From Albimonas sp036154955 (GTDB taxonomy: Bacteria > Pseudomonadota > Alphaproteobacteria > Rhodobacterales > Rhodobacteraceae), in contig JAYZWL010000042.1 in the NCBI GenBank assembly GCA_036154955.1, positions 101,363-165,362 of the forward strand: a DNA stretch of 64,000 nt, written 5' to 3'. Each line of letters opens with the position of its first letter. Position 1 is the stretch's first letter. The position numbers were made by a program, and so were the translations under genes. Under the pieces are notes generated by a model. The model worked only from the letters and a program-made list of their open reading frames with translations. It searched no databases and had not been told where the DNA came from. Of this stretch, positions 8,731-18,189 are shown piece by piece.

Positions 8731-9468
8731 ATGAGCGAAATCGAGCACGACGCCCCCCAGGCCGACCCGGTCGACCCTGAAATCGCGACCCCGGTCGCCG
8801 ACTCCCTCGCCGCCGCGCGCGAGGCGATTCTGGAGCGGATCGCCGATCACGTGGTCTTCGACGGCTGGTCCCCCGCCGCCATCGAGGCCGCGGCGGCCGA
8901 GGCCGGCGTCCCGGCCGAAACGGCCCGGCTGGCCTTTCCCCGCGGCGTCGACGCGGCCATGGGCTTTCACCTGCGCGGCGACCGCCGGCTCGCCGCCGCG
9001 CTGGCTTCCGAGCCGCAGGGCGGCGTCGGCATGACCGACCGCATCACCCGCGCCGTGCGGCTGCGGCTGGAACTGGCGGAGCCGGATCGGGAGGCGGTGC
9101 GCCGCGCCGCCTCGCTGTTCGCGCTGCCGGTGAACGCGGGCCATGGCGCGCGGATGGTGTGGAACACCGCCGACACCATCTGGACCGCGCTGGGCGACGG
9201 GTCGGAGGACCTGAACTGGTATACCAAGCGCGCCACGCTGGCGGGCGTCGTCTCGGCCGTGACGCTCTACTGGCTGGGCGACGAGAGCGAGGGGCGCGCC
9301 GACACCTGGGCGCATCTGGACCGGCGCATCGCCGACGTCATGCGCATCGAGAAGGCCAAGGCCGCGGTGCGCCGCAACCCGCTGGGCAAGCTGGCGATGA
9401 CCGGATTCGACCGGCTGACCAGCGGCGTGCGCGCGCCGCGCCGGGCCCCCCACGGCGCCGGGGTCTGA
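8731..9468 (+). CDS. COQ9-family protein (ubiquinone biosynthesis)
   Basis: A 245-residue COQ9-like protein. In yeast and human, COQ9 binds isoprenoid lipid and presents substrate to the hydroxylase COQ7; the bacterial protein likely assists ubiquinone synthesis in the same way. Matching features are an N-terminal TetR-like helical region (AREAILERIADHV, GWSPAAIEAAAAEAGV) and the COQ9 core with AGHGARMVWNTADTIW, EDLNWYTKRATLAGV and TLYWLGDES. A basic amphipathic C-terminus (residues 210-245) may contact membranes. GCAGGAGCCCGCC precedes the start. UbiA, encoded at 31170-32159, belongs to the same pathway. Confidence 0.9.
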   Translation: MSEIEHDAPQADPVDPEIATPVADSLAAAREAILERIADHVVFDGWSPAAIEAAAAEAGVPAETARLAFPRGVDAAMGFHLRGDRRLAAALASEPQGGVGMTDRITRAVRLRLELAEPDREAVRRAASLFALPVNAGHGARMVWNTADTIWTALGDGSEDLNWYTKRATLAGVVSAVTLYWLGDESEGRADTWAHLDRRIADVMRIEKAKAAVRRNPLGKLAMTGFDRLTSGVRAPRRAPHGAGV

Positions 9469-9502
9469 GCCCGCGGGGCGACCGGCCGACCGGGAAAGAG
9501 AA

Positions 9503-9536
9503 AGGGCCGGGCAGGGGTCTCCCCCCGCCCGGCCCT
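9503..9536. terminator. Terminator between COQ9 and purH
   Basis: A ten-base-pair outer stem (9503-9512 with 9527-9536) and further inner G-C pairs. Reading the minus strand, the stem is followed by TTCTCTTTC, so it best serves purH. It lies between two convergent genes and may act both ways. Confidence 0.7.
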
Positions 9537-9558
9537 ACGCGTCCGAGGCCCACGCGGC

Positions 9559-11145
9559 TCAGTGCCGGAAATGGCGCATCCCGGTGAACACCATGGCGAG
9601 TCCGGCCTCGTCGGCGGCGGCGATCACCTCGGCGTCGCGCATCGAGCCGCCGGGCTGGATCACCGCCGTCGCCCCGGCCTCGGCCGCGGTCAGCAGTCCG
9701 TCGGCGAAGGGGAAGAACGCGTCGGAAGCGACGACGGACCCCTTCGTGGGCGTCTCGGGCAGGCCCATGGCCTTCGCCATGTCCTCGGCCTTGCGCGCGG
9801 CGATGCGGGTCGAGTCCACGCGGCTCATCTGGCCCGCGCCCACGCCCACGGTCGCCCCGTCCTTGGCGTAGATGATGGCGTTGGACTTCACGTGCTTCGC
9901 CACCCGCCAGGCGAAGAGCAGGTCCGCCATCTCGGACGGCGTCGGCGCACGCTTGGTCACCACCTTCAGCCCCGACATGTCGAGCCGGCCGGCGTCGCGG
10001 TCCTGCACCAGGAAGCCGCCGGCCACCTGGCGGAAGGTCAGCCCCCGCGAGGCCGGGTCGGGCAGGCCGCCGGTGGTCAGCAGGCGCAGGTTCTTCTTGG
10101 CGGCGAAGACCTCGACCGCCTCGGGGCTGGCCTCGGGCGCGATCACCACCTCGGTGAAGATCTTTGCGATCTCGGCGGCGGTCTCGGCGTCCAGGGGCAC
10201 GTTCAGCGCCACGATCCCCCCGAAGGCGGAGGTGGAGTCGCAGGCCAGCGCCCGCGCCCAGGCCTCGGCCGGGCTGGCGCCCTGGGCGACGCCGCAGGGA
10301 TTGGCGTGCTTGACGATCACGCAGGCGGGCCCGTCGGCGGGGTCGAACTCCGCCACGCATTCGAAGGCCGCGTCGGTGTCGTTGATGTTGTTGTAGCTCA
10401 GCTCCTTGCCCTGGAGCTGGGTCGCCGTCGCCACGCCCTTGCGGGCCGAACCGTCGAGGTAGAAGGCCGCCGACTGGTGCGGGTTCTCGCCGTAGCGCAG
10501 GCTCTGCGCCAGCGTGCCCGCGAAGGCGCGGCGGCGCGGCGTGGCCTCCCCCGCATGGGCGGCCATCCAGGTGGAGACGGCGGCGTCATAGGCGCCGGTG
10601 CGCGCGTAGGCGGTGGCGGCGAGCCGGGTGCGGAACGCGGCCGTGGTGCCGCCCTCGGCCAGTTCGGCCAGCAGGGGGGCGTAGTCCTCGGGGTCGGTCA
10701 CCACCGCGACATGGCCGTGGTTCTTGGCGGCGGCGCGGATCATGGCGGGGCCGCCGATGTCGATGTTCTCGATGCAGTCCTCGGCCGAGGCGCCCTTCGC
10801 CACGGTGGCCTCGAACGGGTAGAGGTTGACCACCAGCAGGTCGATCGGGGCGATGCCGTGCGTCTCCATCGCCGCCACGTGGCCCGCGTCGTCGCGCAGC
10901 GCCAGCAGGCCGCCATGCACCATCGGGTGCAGGGTCTTGACCCGGCCGTCCATCATCTCCGGAAAGCCGGTCAGCTCGGACACGTCGCGCACCGGCAGGC
11001 CGGCGGCGCGGATGGCGGCGGCGGTGCCGCCGGTGGAGACGAGCTCGGTCCCGCCCGCGTGCAGGGCGGCGGCGAGCTCGGTCAGCCCGGCCTTGTCGGA
11101 AACGGACAGCAGCGCGCGGCGGACGGGAATGCGGGGGTCGGACAT
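9559..11145 (-). CDS. purH: Bifunctional AICAR transformylase / IMP cyclohydrolase
   Basis: Catalyses the last two steps of IMP synthesis: formyl transfer from 10-formyl-THF to AICAR, then ring closure. The 528 residues match the usual length. The N-terminal MGS-like cyclohydrolase domain (about 1-200) shows RALLSVSDKAGL, STGGTAAAIR, GFPEMMDGRVKTLHP and IDIGGPAMIRAAAKN. The transformylase domain contains LRYGENPHQSAAFY, KHANPCGVA and SNAIIYAKDGATVGVGAGQMSR. The ATG at 11145 gives the standard N-terminus; in-frame sequence upstream is proline/arginine-rich and not protein-like. It is last in the minus-strand series htpX-rsmB-heparinase-purH. Confidence 0.97.
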   Translation of the reverse strand: MSDPRIPVRRALLSVSDKAGLTELAAALHAGGTELVSTGGTAAAIRAAGLPVRDVSELTGFPEMMDGRVKTLHPMVHGGLLALRDDAGHVAAMETHGIAPIDLLVVNLYPFEATVAKGASAEDCIENIDIGGPAMIRAAAKNHGHVAVVTDPEDYAPLLAELAEGGTTAAFRTRLAATAYARTGAYDAAVSTWMAAHAGEATPRRRAFAGTLAQSLRYGENPHQSAAFYLDGSARKGVATATQLQGKELSYNNINDTDAAFECVAEFDPADGPACVIVKHANPCGVAQGASPAEAWARALACDSTSAFGGIVALNVPLDAETAAEIAKIFTEVVIAPEASPEAVEVFAAKKNLRLLTTGGLPDPASRGLTFRQVAGGFLVQDRDAGRLDMSGLKVVTKRAPTPSEMADLLFAWRVAKHVKSNAIIYAKDGATVGVGAGQMSRVDSTRIAARKAEDMAKAMGLPETPTKGSVVASDAFFPFADGLLTAAEAGATAVIQPGGSMRDAEVIAAADEAGLAMVFTGMRHFRH

Positions 11146-11263
11146 GGTCGGGCTCTGGCCTCGGATCGGCGCCGGCGCGCGGGCCGGACGGGGCGGAGCC
11201 GCCGGGGCGCGGCGGCGCGGAAAGCGGGGCCGGCGAGCGCGGGAGGGTGCGGGCGGGACCGGC

Positions 11264-12904
11264 TCAGGCCGGGTCGCCCAGGCGCAGGCCCCAGGAAACG
11301 CGGCCTCCATACTCCACCGCGCGGGCGGAGACCACGACCTGTTTGGTCGCGCGGGGATCGGTGCGCTCCGGCTCGAAATACACGCTGTCGCGCAGCCGCG
11401 CCTCGCCGCCGTTGACCGTGAACCGCCAGCGGGTTCCGTCGAGGATCAGCGCGATCGCGCCGTCGGGGCCCTGGCGCGCCTCCACCTGCGGGTGCAGGTG
11501 GAAATGCGCCGAAAAGCCGAGTCCGGGCGCGCCGCCCGCGGCGGAGGCCGCCCGGTCGAAGCGCTTGCGGGCGGAGGCGTCGGGGCTTTCGAGCACGTCC
11601 TCGCCGCGGAAGTCCCGGCCGTCATGGCTCAGGAACAGCCGGCGGCGATGCACCAGCCCGTGCGAGCCGAGATAGCCGTCATGGGCGCCGAGGAACCAGG
11701 AGCCGTCGCCGTCCTGCGCCGTCTCCGCCTCCACCTCCCGCGGGCCTTCGCCGAACGGGTGGGGGCCGGGACCGCGGGCGCCGGCGCCGATGCGGGCGGA
11801 GCTGACCCCCTCCAGCGACAGCGAGCTTTGCGCGGCTGTCGCCCTGCACGCCGCGGCCCAGTCGCCCGAGGCGGCGCCGGCGGGGCCGCAATTGACGATG
11901 GGCCGCAGCGCCCCCCAGGCCAGTTCGAAGGCGAGCGTGGCGGCGTGGGCGGCGGGGGTGGCGGGCGGCGGGGCCGCGTCCACCACCACCGTCGCCCGTC
12001 CGGCGGCGAGGCGCACGAAGCCCATCGCCCGGTCCCGCGGCGGCGGCGCCTTGCGCGGATGGGCCAGCGACAGCGCGTGGTCGAGCCGCCCGGGCGCCCC
12101 CGCCCCGCCGCCGTGAAACCGCGGCAGCCCGCCGTCGCGCATCCGCAGCGCGCGCAGCGCCGACTGGGCGCGGGCGATGGCGGCGGCGTGCTCCGGCTCC
12201 GGGTCCAGACCGGCCGCGCGCAGGTGACGGGCGGCGGCGGCGAGCGCGATCAGCGCCTCGCACAACCGTTCCGGCGCGCGGGAGTTCAGCCCGCCGTCCT
12301 CGTCCACGGTCAGCGAGGCGGCGGCGGCGAGCCGGCGGGCGGCGGCGCGGCGCGGCCCCTCGTCGGCATGGAGCGCCAGCGCGCAGTTCAGGTGGCCGGC
12401 GGCGGCGCGCAGGCGGGCGAGGCCCTCCGGCGCCGTCTCCATCCCCTTCTTGAGGCGGCGCTCATGCAGGGCGATGGCGCGCAGGAAGCGGCGTTCGAGG
12501 TCGGCGGAGGCGTCGCGCAGCACGAAGTCCGCCCGCTCCATCCAGGCGGTGGCGCGGATGCCGGCGGTCTCGGGCTCCCATCCCGGTCCCGCGCCCTCGC
12601 CGAACTGGGCGATCCAGCCGAACAGCCAGGACTGCGCCACGCGCCGCGCCTCCCGCGTGCCGGCGGCGGCGAGGTCGTCGAGCCAGGCGAAGCCGTGCAG
12701 CGCGGCCGCGAAGGCCTCGGACGGGGGCGCGAGCCGCCAGGGGCCGAGATCCTTGGCCCGCACCTCCTGCCCCGCGAAGCGGAAGCGCCCCTCCATCAGC
12801 CGGCGGGCGGCGGCGGCGTCCCCGATCCACAGCGGCTCGGGCCGGAAGGCGAGCCGGTCCGGCACGCGCAGGCCGAAGCCCAGACTGTCGAGCAAGCCGC
12901 TCAC
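11264..12904 (-). CDS. Heparinase II/III-family protein
   Basis: A 546-residue protein of the heparinase II/III type, with an alpha-helical toroid N-terminal part and a C-terminal beta-sheet part (roughly from residue 310). Recognisable features are the WLFGWIAQFGEGAGPGWEP and HLNCALALHADEG helices and the C-terminal SHDGRDFRGEDVLE and HFHLHPQVEA blocks. Family members cleave acidic polysaccharides by beta-elimination, but the alphaproteobacterial homologue next to purH and rsmB has no proven substrate. A GTG at 12904 is preferred because AAGGAGG lies ten bases upstream; the ATG at 12949 precedes that site and is unlikely. No signal peptide is obvious. Confidence 0.8.
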   Translation of the reverse strand: MSGLLDSLGFGLRVPDRLAFRPEPLWIGDAAAARRLMEGRFRFAGQEVRAKDLGPWRLAPPSEAFAAALHGFAWLDDLAAAGTREARRVAQSWLFGWIAQFGEGAGPGWEPETAGIRATAWMERADFVLRDASADLERRFLRAIALHERRLKKGMETAPEGLARLRAAAGHLNCALALHADEGPRRAAARRLAAAASLTVDEDGGLNSRAPERLCEALIALAAAARHLRAAGLDPEPEHAAAIARAQSALRALRMRDGGLPRFHGGGAGAPGRLDHALSLAHPRKAPPPRDRAMGFVRLAAGRATVVVDAAPPPATPAAHAATLAFELAWGALRPIVNCGPAGAASGDWAAACRATAAQSSLSLEGVSSARIGAGARGPGPHPFGEGPREVEAETAQDGDGSWFLGAHDGYLGSHGLVHRRRLFLSHDGRDFRGEDVLESPDASARKRFDRAASAAGGAPGLGFSAHFHLHPQVEARQGPDGAIALILDGTRWRFTVNGGEARLRDSVYFEPERTDPRATKQVVVSARAVEYGGRVSWGLRLGDPA

Positions 12905-13030
12905 CCGTGGTTCGCCTCCTTGCGGCCCCGGCGCCGGGGCCCATGACAAAGACCCGTCAGGCCGCGCGGATCCGGTCCCCGCAGCCTCGACAGGCGATTC
13001 CGCGCAACATGGCGGGACGCAGGCCCCCTG

Positions 13031-14398
13031 TCACGTCTCCTTGCGGAAAAGGGCGGCGAAAAACCCGTCCAGGCCCCCGGAATCCGGCAGGAAATCCGGG
13101 CGCGTGCGCAGAAAGCCACGCTCCGACGCCCAGTCGGGCGGGGCGCCGAGCGCAACGGGGTCGGCCGGGACCGTGGCCAGGGCGCCACGGGCGGCGAAGG
13201 CCTCGGCGCGGTGCTCGCCCTCTTCGGGGAGCAGGGAGCAGGTGGCGAAGACGAGGCGGCCGCCGGGGGCGAGCCAGCCCGCGGCGCGGTCCAAGAGCGC
13301 GTCCTGCAGGGCGGTGAGACCCGGCAGGTCGAGGCTCGCGCGCAGATGCGGCATGTCCGGATGGCGGCGCGCGGTGCCGGTGGCCGAGCAGGGGGCGTCG
13401 AGCAGGATGACGTCGAAAGGCGCGTCGGGCGCCCACGCGAGGGCGTCGGCCTCCACGATCTCCGCCGCCAGCCCGGTGCGGGCGAGGTTCTCCGCCACCC
13501 GCTCCAGCCGCGGGGCGGCGATGTCGAGCGCGGTCACCTGCGCCCCGGCGGCGGCCAGCTGCAGGGTCTTGCCCCCCGGCGCGGCGCAGAGGTCGAGCGC
13601 GCGCAGGCCCCTCACGTCGCCCAGCAGGCGGGCGGGCAGGGCGGCGGCGGCGTCCTGGACCCACCAGTCCCCGGTCTCGTAACCGGGCAGGGCGGTGATC
13701 TGGGCGCGCTCGCGCAGGCGGAGCGATCCGGTGGGCAGCAGGTCCGCGCCGAGCGCCTCGGCGAGCGCCGCGGCGCGGGCGGGGTCTTTCGGGGTCAGGT
13801 CCGTCGGGGGCGGGACCATATGCGCCTCGGCGATGCGGCGCGTCGCGGCGGCGCCCCAGGCCGACGACAGGCGGCCCCACATCCAGCCCGGCATGTTGGC
13901 GCGCGGCGCGTCGACGGCGGCCCAGGGCGCGGGGCCCTCGGCGGCCAGCCTGCGGGCGACGGCGTTGACCAGGCCGGTGAGCCGTTCGCCGCCCTTCTGG
14001 GCGCGCAGGGCCTCCACCGCGCCGTCGGCGGCGGCGTGCGGGGCCTCGCCCAGCCACAGGATCTCCACCGCCGCCAGCCGCAGGGCGTGCTGGGCGGCGG
14101 GGGGCGGGGCGCGGCGCAGGAAACGCTTCAGCACCGCGTCGGCCTGGCCCGCGCGGCGCAGCGTCTCCGCCGCCAGCCGCCCGGCGCGGGCGCGCTGGGC
14201 GGGGGGGAGCGGCGGCGCGGCGGCGGCGAGGTCGGCCAGCGAGCGACCCTGGTCGAGCACGCCGGAGATCAGGCGCAGCGCTTCGATCCGCTCCGCATGG
14301 GGGCGGTCGGCGGGCGCGGAGGACGGACCGGACCGGTCGGGCGCGGCGGCCGGCCTGGCTCCGGGGGCGTGGCGGGGGCGGGCGGGGGCCGGGCTCAT
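13031..14398 (-). CDS. rsmB: 16S rRNA m5C methyltransferase, RsmB/Sun family
   Basis: A 455-residue SAM-dependent RNA cytosine-5 methyltransferase. The N-terminal NusB-like helical domain spans about residues 35-165. The methyltransferase core holds the SAM loop DLCAAPGGKTLQLA near 250, the motif IV DAPCSATGTARRHPD with its release cysteine near 314, and the catalytic-cysteine motif VFATCSLLPEEGEH near 368. The first 30 residues are rich in proline and alanine, so a later start is possible. One base separates its ATG from the htpX stop, showing tight coupling. The target C967 of 16S rRNA is assumed from E. coli RsmB. Confidence 0.88.
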   Translation of the reverse strand: MSPAPARPRHAPGARPAAAPDRSGPSSAPADRPHAERIEALRLISGVLDQGRSLADLAAAAPPLPPAQRARAGRLAAETLRRAGQADAVLKRFLRRAPPPAAQHALRLAAVEILWLGEAPHAAADGAVEALRAQKGGERLTGLVNAVARRLAAEGPAPWAAVDAPRANMPGWMWGRLSSAWGAAATRRIAEAHMVPPPTDLTPKDPARAAALAEALGADLLPTGSLRLRERAQITALPGYETGDWWVQDAAAALPARLLGDVRGLRALDLCAAPGGKTLQLAAAGAQVTALDIAAPRLERVAENLARTGLAAEIVEADALAWAPDAPFDVILLDAPCSATGTARRHPDMPHLRASLDLPGLTALQDALLDRAAGWLAPGGRLVFATCSLLPEEGEHRAEAFAARGALATVPADPVALGAPPDWASERGFLRTRPDFLPDSGGLDGFFAALFRKET

Positions 14399-14399
14399 C

Positions 14400-15392
14400 T
14401 CAGGACCACGGACCGTCGGAGCGGCCGCCCGCGCGCGGAATGCGGCTGCGGGTCTCGCGCACGGCGCCCGCGGGGCGGGACGCGCCGCCGGAACGCCAGG
14501 GGCCGGAAGCGGATGCGGCGGGGGCGGTCGCCGGGGCGCGGGCCGGTCGGCCCATCTCCGCGGCCATCGCCTCCAGCGCCGCGATGCGGTTCGCCGTGGC
14601 GGGGTGGGTGGAGAACAGGCTGTCCGCCCCCCGCCCGGCCAGCGGATTGACGATGAACATATGCGCGGTGGCGGGGTCGCGCTCGGCCGACTCCATGGGC
14701 CGCGCCCTGCCGCCGCCCGCGATGCGCGCCAGCGCCGACGCCAGCGCCAGCGGGTCGCCGCAGATCTCCGCCCCCGCGCGGTCGGCGGCGTATTCGCGGG
14801 TGCGCGAGATCATCATCTGGATCAGCATGGCCGCGAAGGGCGCGAACAGCGCCGCGGCCAGCGTGCCGATCATCCCCAGCCCCCCGCGGTCGCGCCCGCC
14901 GCCGAAGAACAGGCCGAACTGGGCGAGCATGGAGATCGCGCCGCCGATGGTGGCGGCGACGGTCATGATCAGCGTGTCGCGGTTGCGGATATGGGCGAGC
15001 TCATGGGCGATGACGCCGCCGAGCTCGTCCCGGCTCAGGCTCCGCATCAGGCCGGTGGTGACGGCGACGGCCCCGTGCTCGGGGTCGCGGCCGGTGGCGA
15101 AGGCGTTGGGCTGGTCGGTGTCGATCACATAGACCTTCGGCATCGGCAGGCCGGCGTTGCGCGCCAGTTGCGCGACCTGGCCGTGCAGGTCGGGGGCGGT
15201 GGCCGCGGTGACCGGCCGGGCCCGGTGGGCGGCGAGCGCCAGCCGGTCGGAGTTCCAGTAGGCGAAGGCGTTCATGCCCACCGCCACGACGAAGGCGATC
15301 AGCGCGCCCGAGGCGCCGCCGATCAGGAACCCGACCGCGCCGAACAGGGCGGTCAGGAAAGCCAGCAGCATCGCGGTCTTGACGTAGTTCAT
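14400..15392 (-). CDS. htpX: Zinc metalloprotease HtpX
   Basis: A 330-residue M48B membrane peptidase for quality control of inner-membrane proteins. Two hydrophobic segments at residues 6-45 precede the catalytic domain, with HELAHIRNRDT near 129 (HExxH zinc site). Two more membrane segments follow (about 140-160 and 170-190), then the SRTREYAADRAGAEI block providing the distal zinc ligand. The C-terminal 45 residues are Ala/Pro/Ser-rich and poorly conserved. The gene leads the run htpX-rsmB-heparinase-purH and is divergent from the DUF1674 gene, 132 bases away. Confidence 0.93.
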   Translation of the reverse strand: MNYVKTAMLLAFLTALFGAVGFLIGGASGALIAFVVAVGMNAFAYWNSDRLALAAHRARPVTAATAPDLHGQVAQLARNAGLPMPKVYVIDTDQPNAFATGRDPEHGAVAVTTGLMRSLSRDELGGVIAHELAHIRNRDTLIMTVAATIGGAISMLAQFGLFFGGGRDRGGLGMIGTLAAALFAPFAAMLIQMMISRTREYAADRAGAEICGDPLALASALARIAGGGRARPMESAERDPATAHMFIVNPLAGRGADSLFSTHPATANRIAALEAMAAEMGRPARAPATAPAASASGPWRSGGASRPAGAVRETRSRIPRAGGRSDGPWS

Positions 15393-15524
15393 GGCTCTTC
15401 AGGTCCCGGGCGGAGACGGGCGAGGATCGGCAGGCGCGGGTTTGCGCCCGCGGCCTGCGCGGCTTATGTCCGGGGACGCGGGCGGTGGCCCGTTCGGTTC
15501 CCCGTCAGGTTCGGAGAGACATAT

Positions 15525-15716
15525 ATGGCTGGAACGACCGACGAGAAAGAGGCGCGGCTGCGCGAGGCCGCGGCCCGCGCGCTGGAGGAGGCCGAGGCGC
15601 GGCGCAAGGCCGCCGCCGGCGCGCCGGGGCTGCCGGCCGAGCTCGGCGGGCGCGACGGGCCGGAGCCCACCCGCTTCGGGGACTGGGAGAAGAAGGGCAT
15701 CGTCTCGGATTTCTGA
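15525..15716 (+). CDS. DUF1674 / SDHAF4-like small protein
   Basis: A 63-residue soluble protein ending in the family signature GRDGPEPTRFGDWEKKGIVS plus DF. This is the DUF1674 domain, whose eukaryotic member SDHAF4 protects flavinylated SdhA during succinate dehydrogenase assembly. The N-terminal half is a charged helix (EARLREAAARALEEAEARRK). TTCGGAGAGACATAT precedes the ATG. A matching role in assembly of bacterial complex II is inferred from the family; no sdh genes are in the window. Its position divergent from htpX is typical of related genomes. Confidence 0.85.
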   Translation: MAGTTDEKEARLREAAARALEEAEARRKAAAGAPGLPAELGGRDGPEPTRFGDWEKKGIVSDF

Positions 15717-15875
15717 GGCGACCCGCGCCCGTATCCCGCACGCGGGCCGCGCGACCGGCCCGGACTCCCGGCCGGACCGGGGCGCCCGCGCGGCGGGGAG
15801 GCCGGGTCGCGCGCGGCGCCGTTTCTCCGGCGCCGGCGGCTTGCGGGCGGCGTCAGGGCGGTCCTGGAAACGAAA

Positions 15876-15905
15876 CGGACCGCGCCGGTCGCCCGACGCG
15901 GTCCG
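15876..15905 (-). terminator. Terminator after the tyrosine autokinase gene
   Basis: A nine-base-pair stem, CGGACCGCG (15876-15884) with CGCGGTCCG (15897-15905). On the minus strand it is followed by TTTCGTTTCC. It sits 23 bases past the stop of the polysaccharide kinase gene. Confidence 0.65.
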
Positions 15906-15927
15906 ATGATCGCCGTCCCGGGCGACC

Positions 15928-18189
15928 TCAGTTGAGGTAATACCGCGACGAGGTCTTGTAGTAGTAGTAGTTGTAGCCGCCGTAGCCGTATTTGGCCATT
16001 TTCTTGGTGTTGATCTGGGTCAGCGCCAGACCCGCGATCCGCACCTTGATCTGCGCGAACTGCGCGAGGCCATGGCGCACCAGATCCTTGTGGGTCGAGT
16101 TCCAGCGCACGCAATAGATCACCGCGTCGGCCAGCGGCGCGATCACCCGGCTGTCGGGGACGGCCAGCACCGGCGGCGTGTCGATGACGATGAAGTCGTA
16201 GCGGTCCCGCGCCTCCTGCAGGAACTGCCGGAACCGCTGCGAGGCGAAGACGTCGGCGGCGTTGACCTTGGTCTCCTCGCCCATCACCACGTCGAAGCCG
16301 ACTTTCTCGTCGTGATGCACCACCTCGTCGAAGCTTTTCTCGCCCGAGAGGATCGACATCAGCCCGTGCTTGGGCGCCCCCGAGAAATAGGTGCGGAAGG
16401 TGCGGCGGCGCAGGTCGCATTCGACCAGCAGCACCTTCTTGCCGAGCCCGGCGGCGTTCTGCGCCAGCAGCAGCGAGCAGGTGGTCTTGCCTTCCTTGGG
16501 CAGCGAGGAGGTGAGCATCACCATCTTCGGCTGCCGGTCGACATTGGCCAGCAGCACGCCGGTCCGCAGGTTCCGGATCGCCTCCACCAGGGCCGAGGAC
16601 GGCCGCTCCACCGCGTAGTCGAGCACGCCGCGGCGCATCCGCACCGGGGCCACCGGGATGTTGCCGAGCACGGCGAGGCCGGTGCCCTTCTCCAGCTCCT
16701 CCGACGAGCGGAAGGAGTTGTTCATCTGCTCGACGATCAGCACGAAGGCGATGCCGCAGAGGCCGCCGAAGAAGCCCGCCGCCAGAACCGCCAGCATCTT
16801 GGGCGGGTAGGAGGGGTTGAAGTTCACCACCGCCGGCGACAGCACCCGCGCGTCGGCCTGCTGCACGCCCTGCTGGACCGAGGTCTCGTTCAGGCGCCGG
16901 AGGAACTGTTCGTAGATGCGCCGGTCGGCCTCCGCCTCCCGGGTCAGCTGGCGCAGCTGGACGAGGTCCTGGGTCTGCGTCTCCAGCTGCTGTTCGAGAT
17001 CGGCGATCGAGCTGGTCACGGCCGCGGCCTGGCTGGCGGCGCGGTCGCGTTCGGATTCCACCTGAAAGACCACGCGCTCCGCCGCGTTGGCGAACCGCTC
17101 CTCCAGCAGGTCGCGGGCCTGACCGCCGGCGGGCGCGGAGGCGATGTCGCCGGCCATCGCGGTCAGCCGCGGCTGGTTGGCGAGGGCGGCGAAGCCGGCG
17201 AAGTCGCGGGCGTCGAGCGCCTGCCGAAGCTGGGCGGCCCGCGCCTCGGTCTCCGTCTCCTGCGAGCGGATGTTGACCACGCGCTCCCGCAGCTCCTTGA
17301 GCTGGCGGTTCATGCCGGCGAGCGCCGCCTCGGAGATCAGGGTGGTGGAGGAGTTGTAGGCCTCCACCGCCGCCTCGGACTGCTCAAGCTCGGTCTTCAG
17401 CTCGGCAACGCGGTTCGACAGCCATTCGGTGGCCTTCTGGGTGGCCTCGAACTTGGTTTCGAGCTGGTCGAGGATGTAGAGCTCCGCCACCTTGTTGGCG
17501 AGGTCGGCGGACAGGATGGCGCCCGGCGTCTCCACCGTCAGGGCGTAGACATAGGTGTCGCCGACCGAGCGCACGTCGAGCGAGCCGACCATGCGGTCGA
17601 TGGCCCGCTGACGGATCCAGTAATTCTCGTCGAGCAGGTCGCGGCCCTGGGGCTGGGCGTCGTCCGCGTCGGTCACCGCGCCGCGCACCGCGGTCTTGAG
17701 CAGGGTGATCGCGCCGCCGATGACGTAGCCGATCATCCCCGGCTCTTCCGGCGGCAGGAGCAGCGGGTTGAAATAGGGGTTGGCCTCGAGGTTCTCGGCC
17801 TCCACCACCCGGTTGGCCAGGGCGCGGGAGCGCAGCACCTGGGCCTCGGCGAGGATCGAGAAATAGTCGGTGGTCACGCCGGAGACGACGCTTTCCACGT
17901 CGATGATCTGCTGTTGCTGACGGTCCAGCATCACCACCGCGGTGGCCTTGTACATCGGGGTCAGCGTGTAGACGAGCGCCATGACCAGGATCGCGAAGCC
18001 GAAGCCGAAGGCGGCCACGGTCCACTTGCGCCGCCACACGGTGGCGAACAGCGATTCGAACGTCAGCTCGTCCGGCTTGTCCTCGCCCCGCACCGGCATG
18101 TCGGCCGCGGCATGTCGCAGCCGCTCCGGCAGGTCGCTGGATTGCTCCGGCGCATCCCGCCGGGTCCCCGGATAGTCGTCCACCGGCAT
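15928..18189 (-). CDS. Polysaccharide co-polymerase / tyrosine autokinase (Wzc/ExoP-like)
   Basis: A 753-residue inner-membrane protein of the Wzz-BY-kinase type, controlling chain length and export of a capsule or exopolysaccharide. After a cytoplasmic leader comes TM1 (about 57-77), a long periplasmic coiled-coil-rich domain with chain-length-determinant and GNVR-like parts, and TM2 near 480. The kinase domain follows with Walker A (SSLPKEGKTT, 561-570), Walker A' (VLLVECDLRR, 586-595) and Walker B (FIVIDTPP, 666-673). The last 20 residues contain nine tyrosines, the autophosphorylation cluster. GGAG lies five bases before the ATG at 18189. Wzx, Wza and the initiating transferase are not adjacent; other polysaccharide genes lie at 44701-51748. 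Confidence 0.92.
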   Translation of the reverse strand: MPVDDYPGTRRDAPEQSSDLPERLRHAAADMPVRGEDKPDELTFESLFATVWRRKWTVAAFGFGFAILVMALVYTLTPMYKATAVVMLDRQQQQIIDVESVVSGVTTDYFSILAEAQVLRSRALANRVVEAENLEANPYFNPLLLPPEEPGMIGYVIGGAITLLKTAVRGAVTDADDAQPQGRDLLDENYWIRQRAIDRMVGSLDVRSVGDTYVYALTVETPGAILSADLANKVAELYILDQLETKFEATQKATEWLSNRVAELKTELEQSEAAVEAYNSSTTLISEAALAGMNRQLKELRERVVNIRSQETETEARAAQLRQALDARDFAGFAALANQPRLTAMAGDIASAPAGGQARDLLEERFANAAERVVFQVESERDRAASQAAAVTSSIADLEQQLETQTQDLVQLRQLTREAEADRRIYEQFLRRLNETSVQQGVQQADARVLSPAVVNFNPSYPPKMLAVLAAGFFGGLCGIAFVLIVEQMNNSFRSSEELEKGTGLAVLGNIPVAPVRMRRGVLDYAVERPSSALVEAIRNLRTGVLLANVDRQPKMVMLTSSLPKEGKTTCSLLLAQNAAGLGKKVLLVECDLRRRTFRTYFSGAPKHGLMSILSGEKSFDEVVHHDEKVGFDVVMGEETKVNAADVFASQRFRQFLQEARDRYDFIVIDTPPVLAVPDSRVIAPLADAVIYCVRWNSTHKDLVRHGLAQFAQIKVRIAGLALTQINTKKMAKYGYGGYNYYYYKTSSRYYLN

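Noticed and set aside
10826..12946. A 706-residue open frame on the plus strand
   Set aside because: It lies opposite purH and the heparinase gene, is Arg/Pro/Ala-rich low-complexity sequence, and shows no family motif. It is a shadow of the minus-strand genes.
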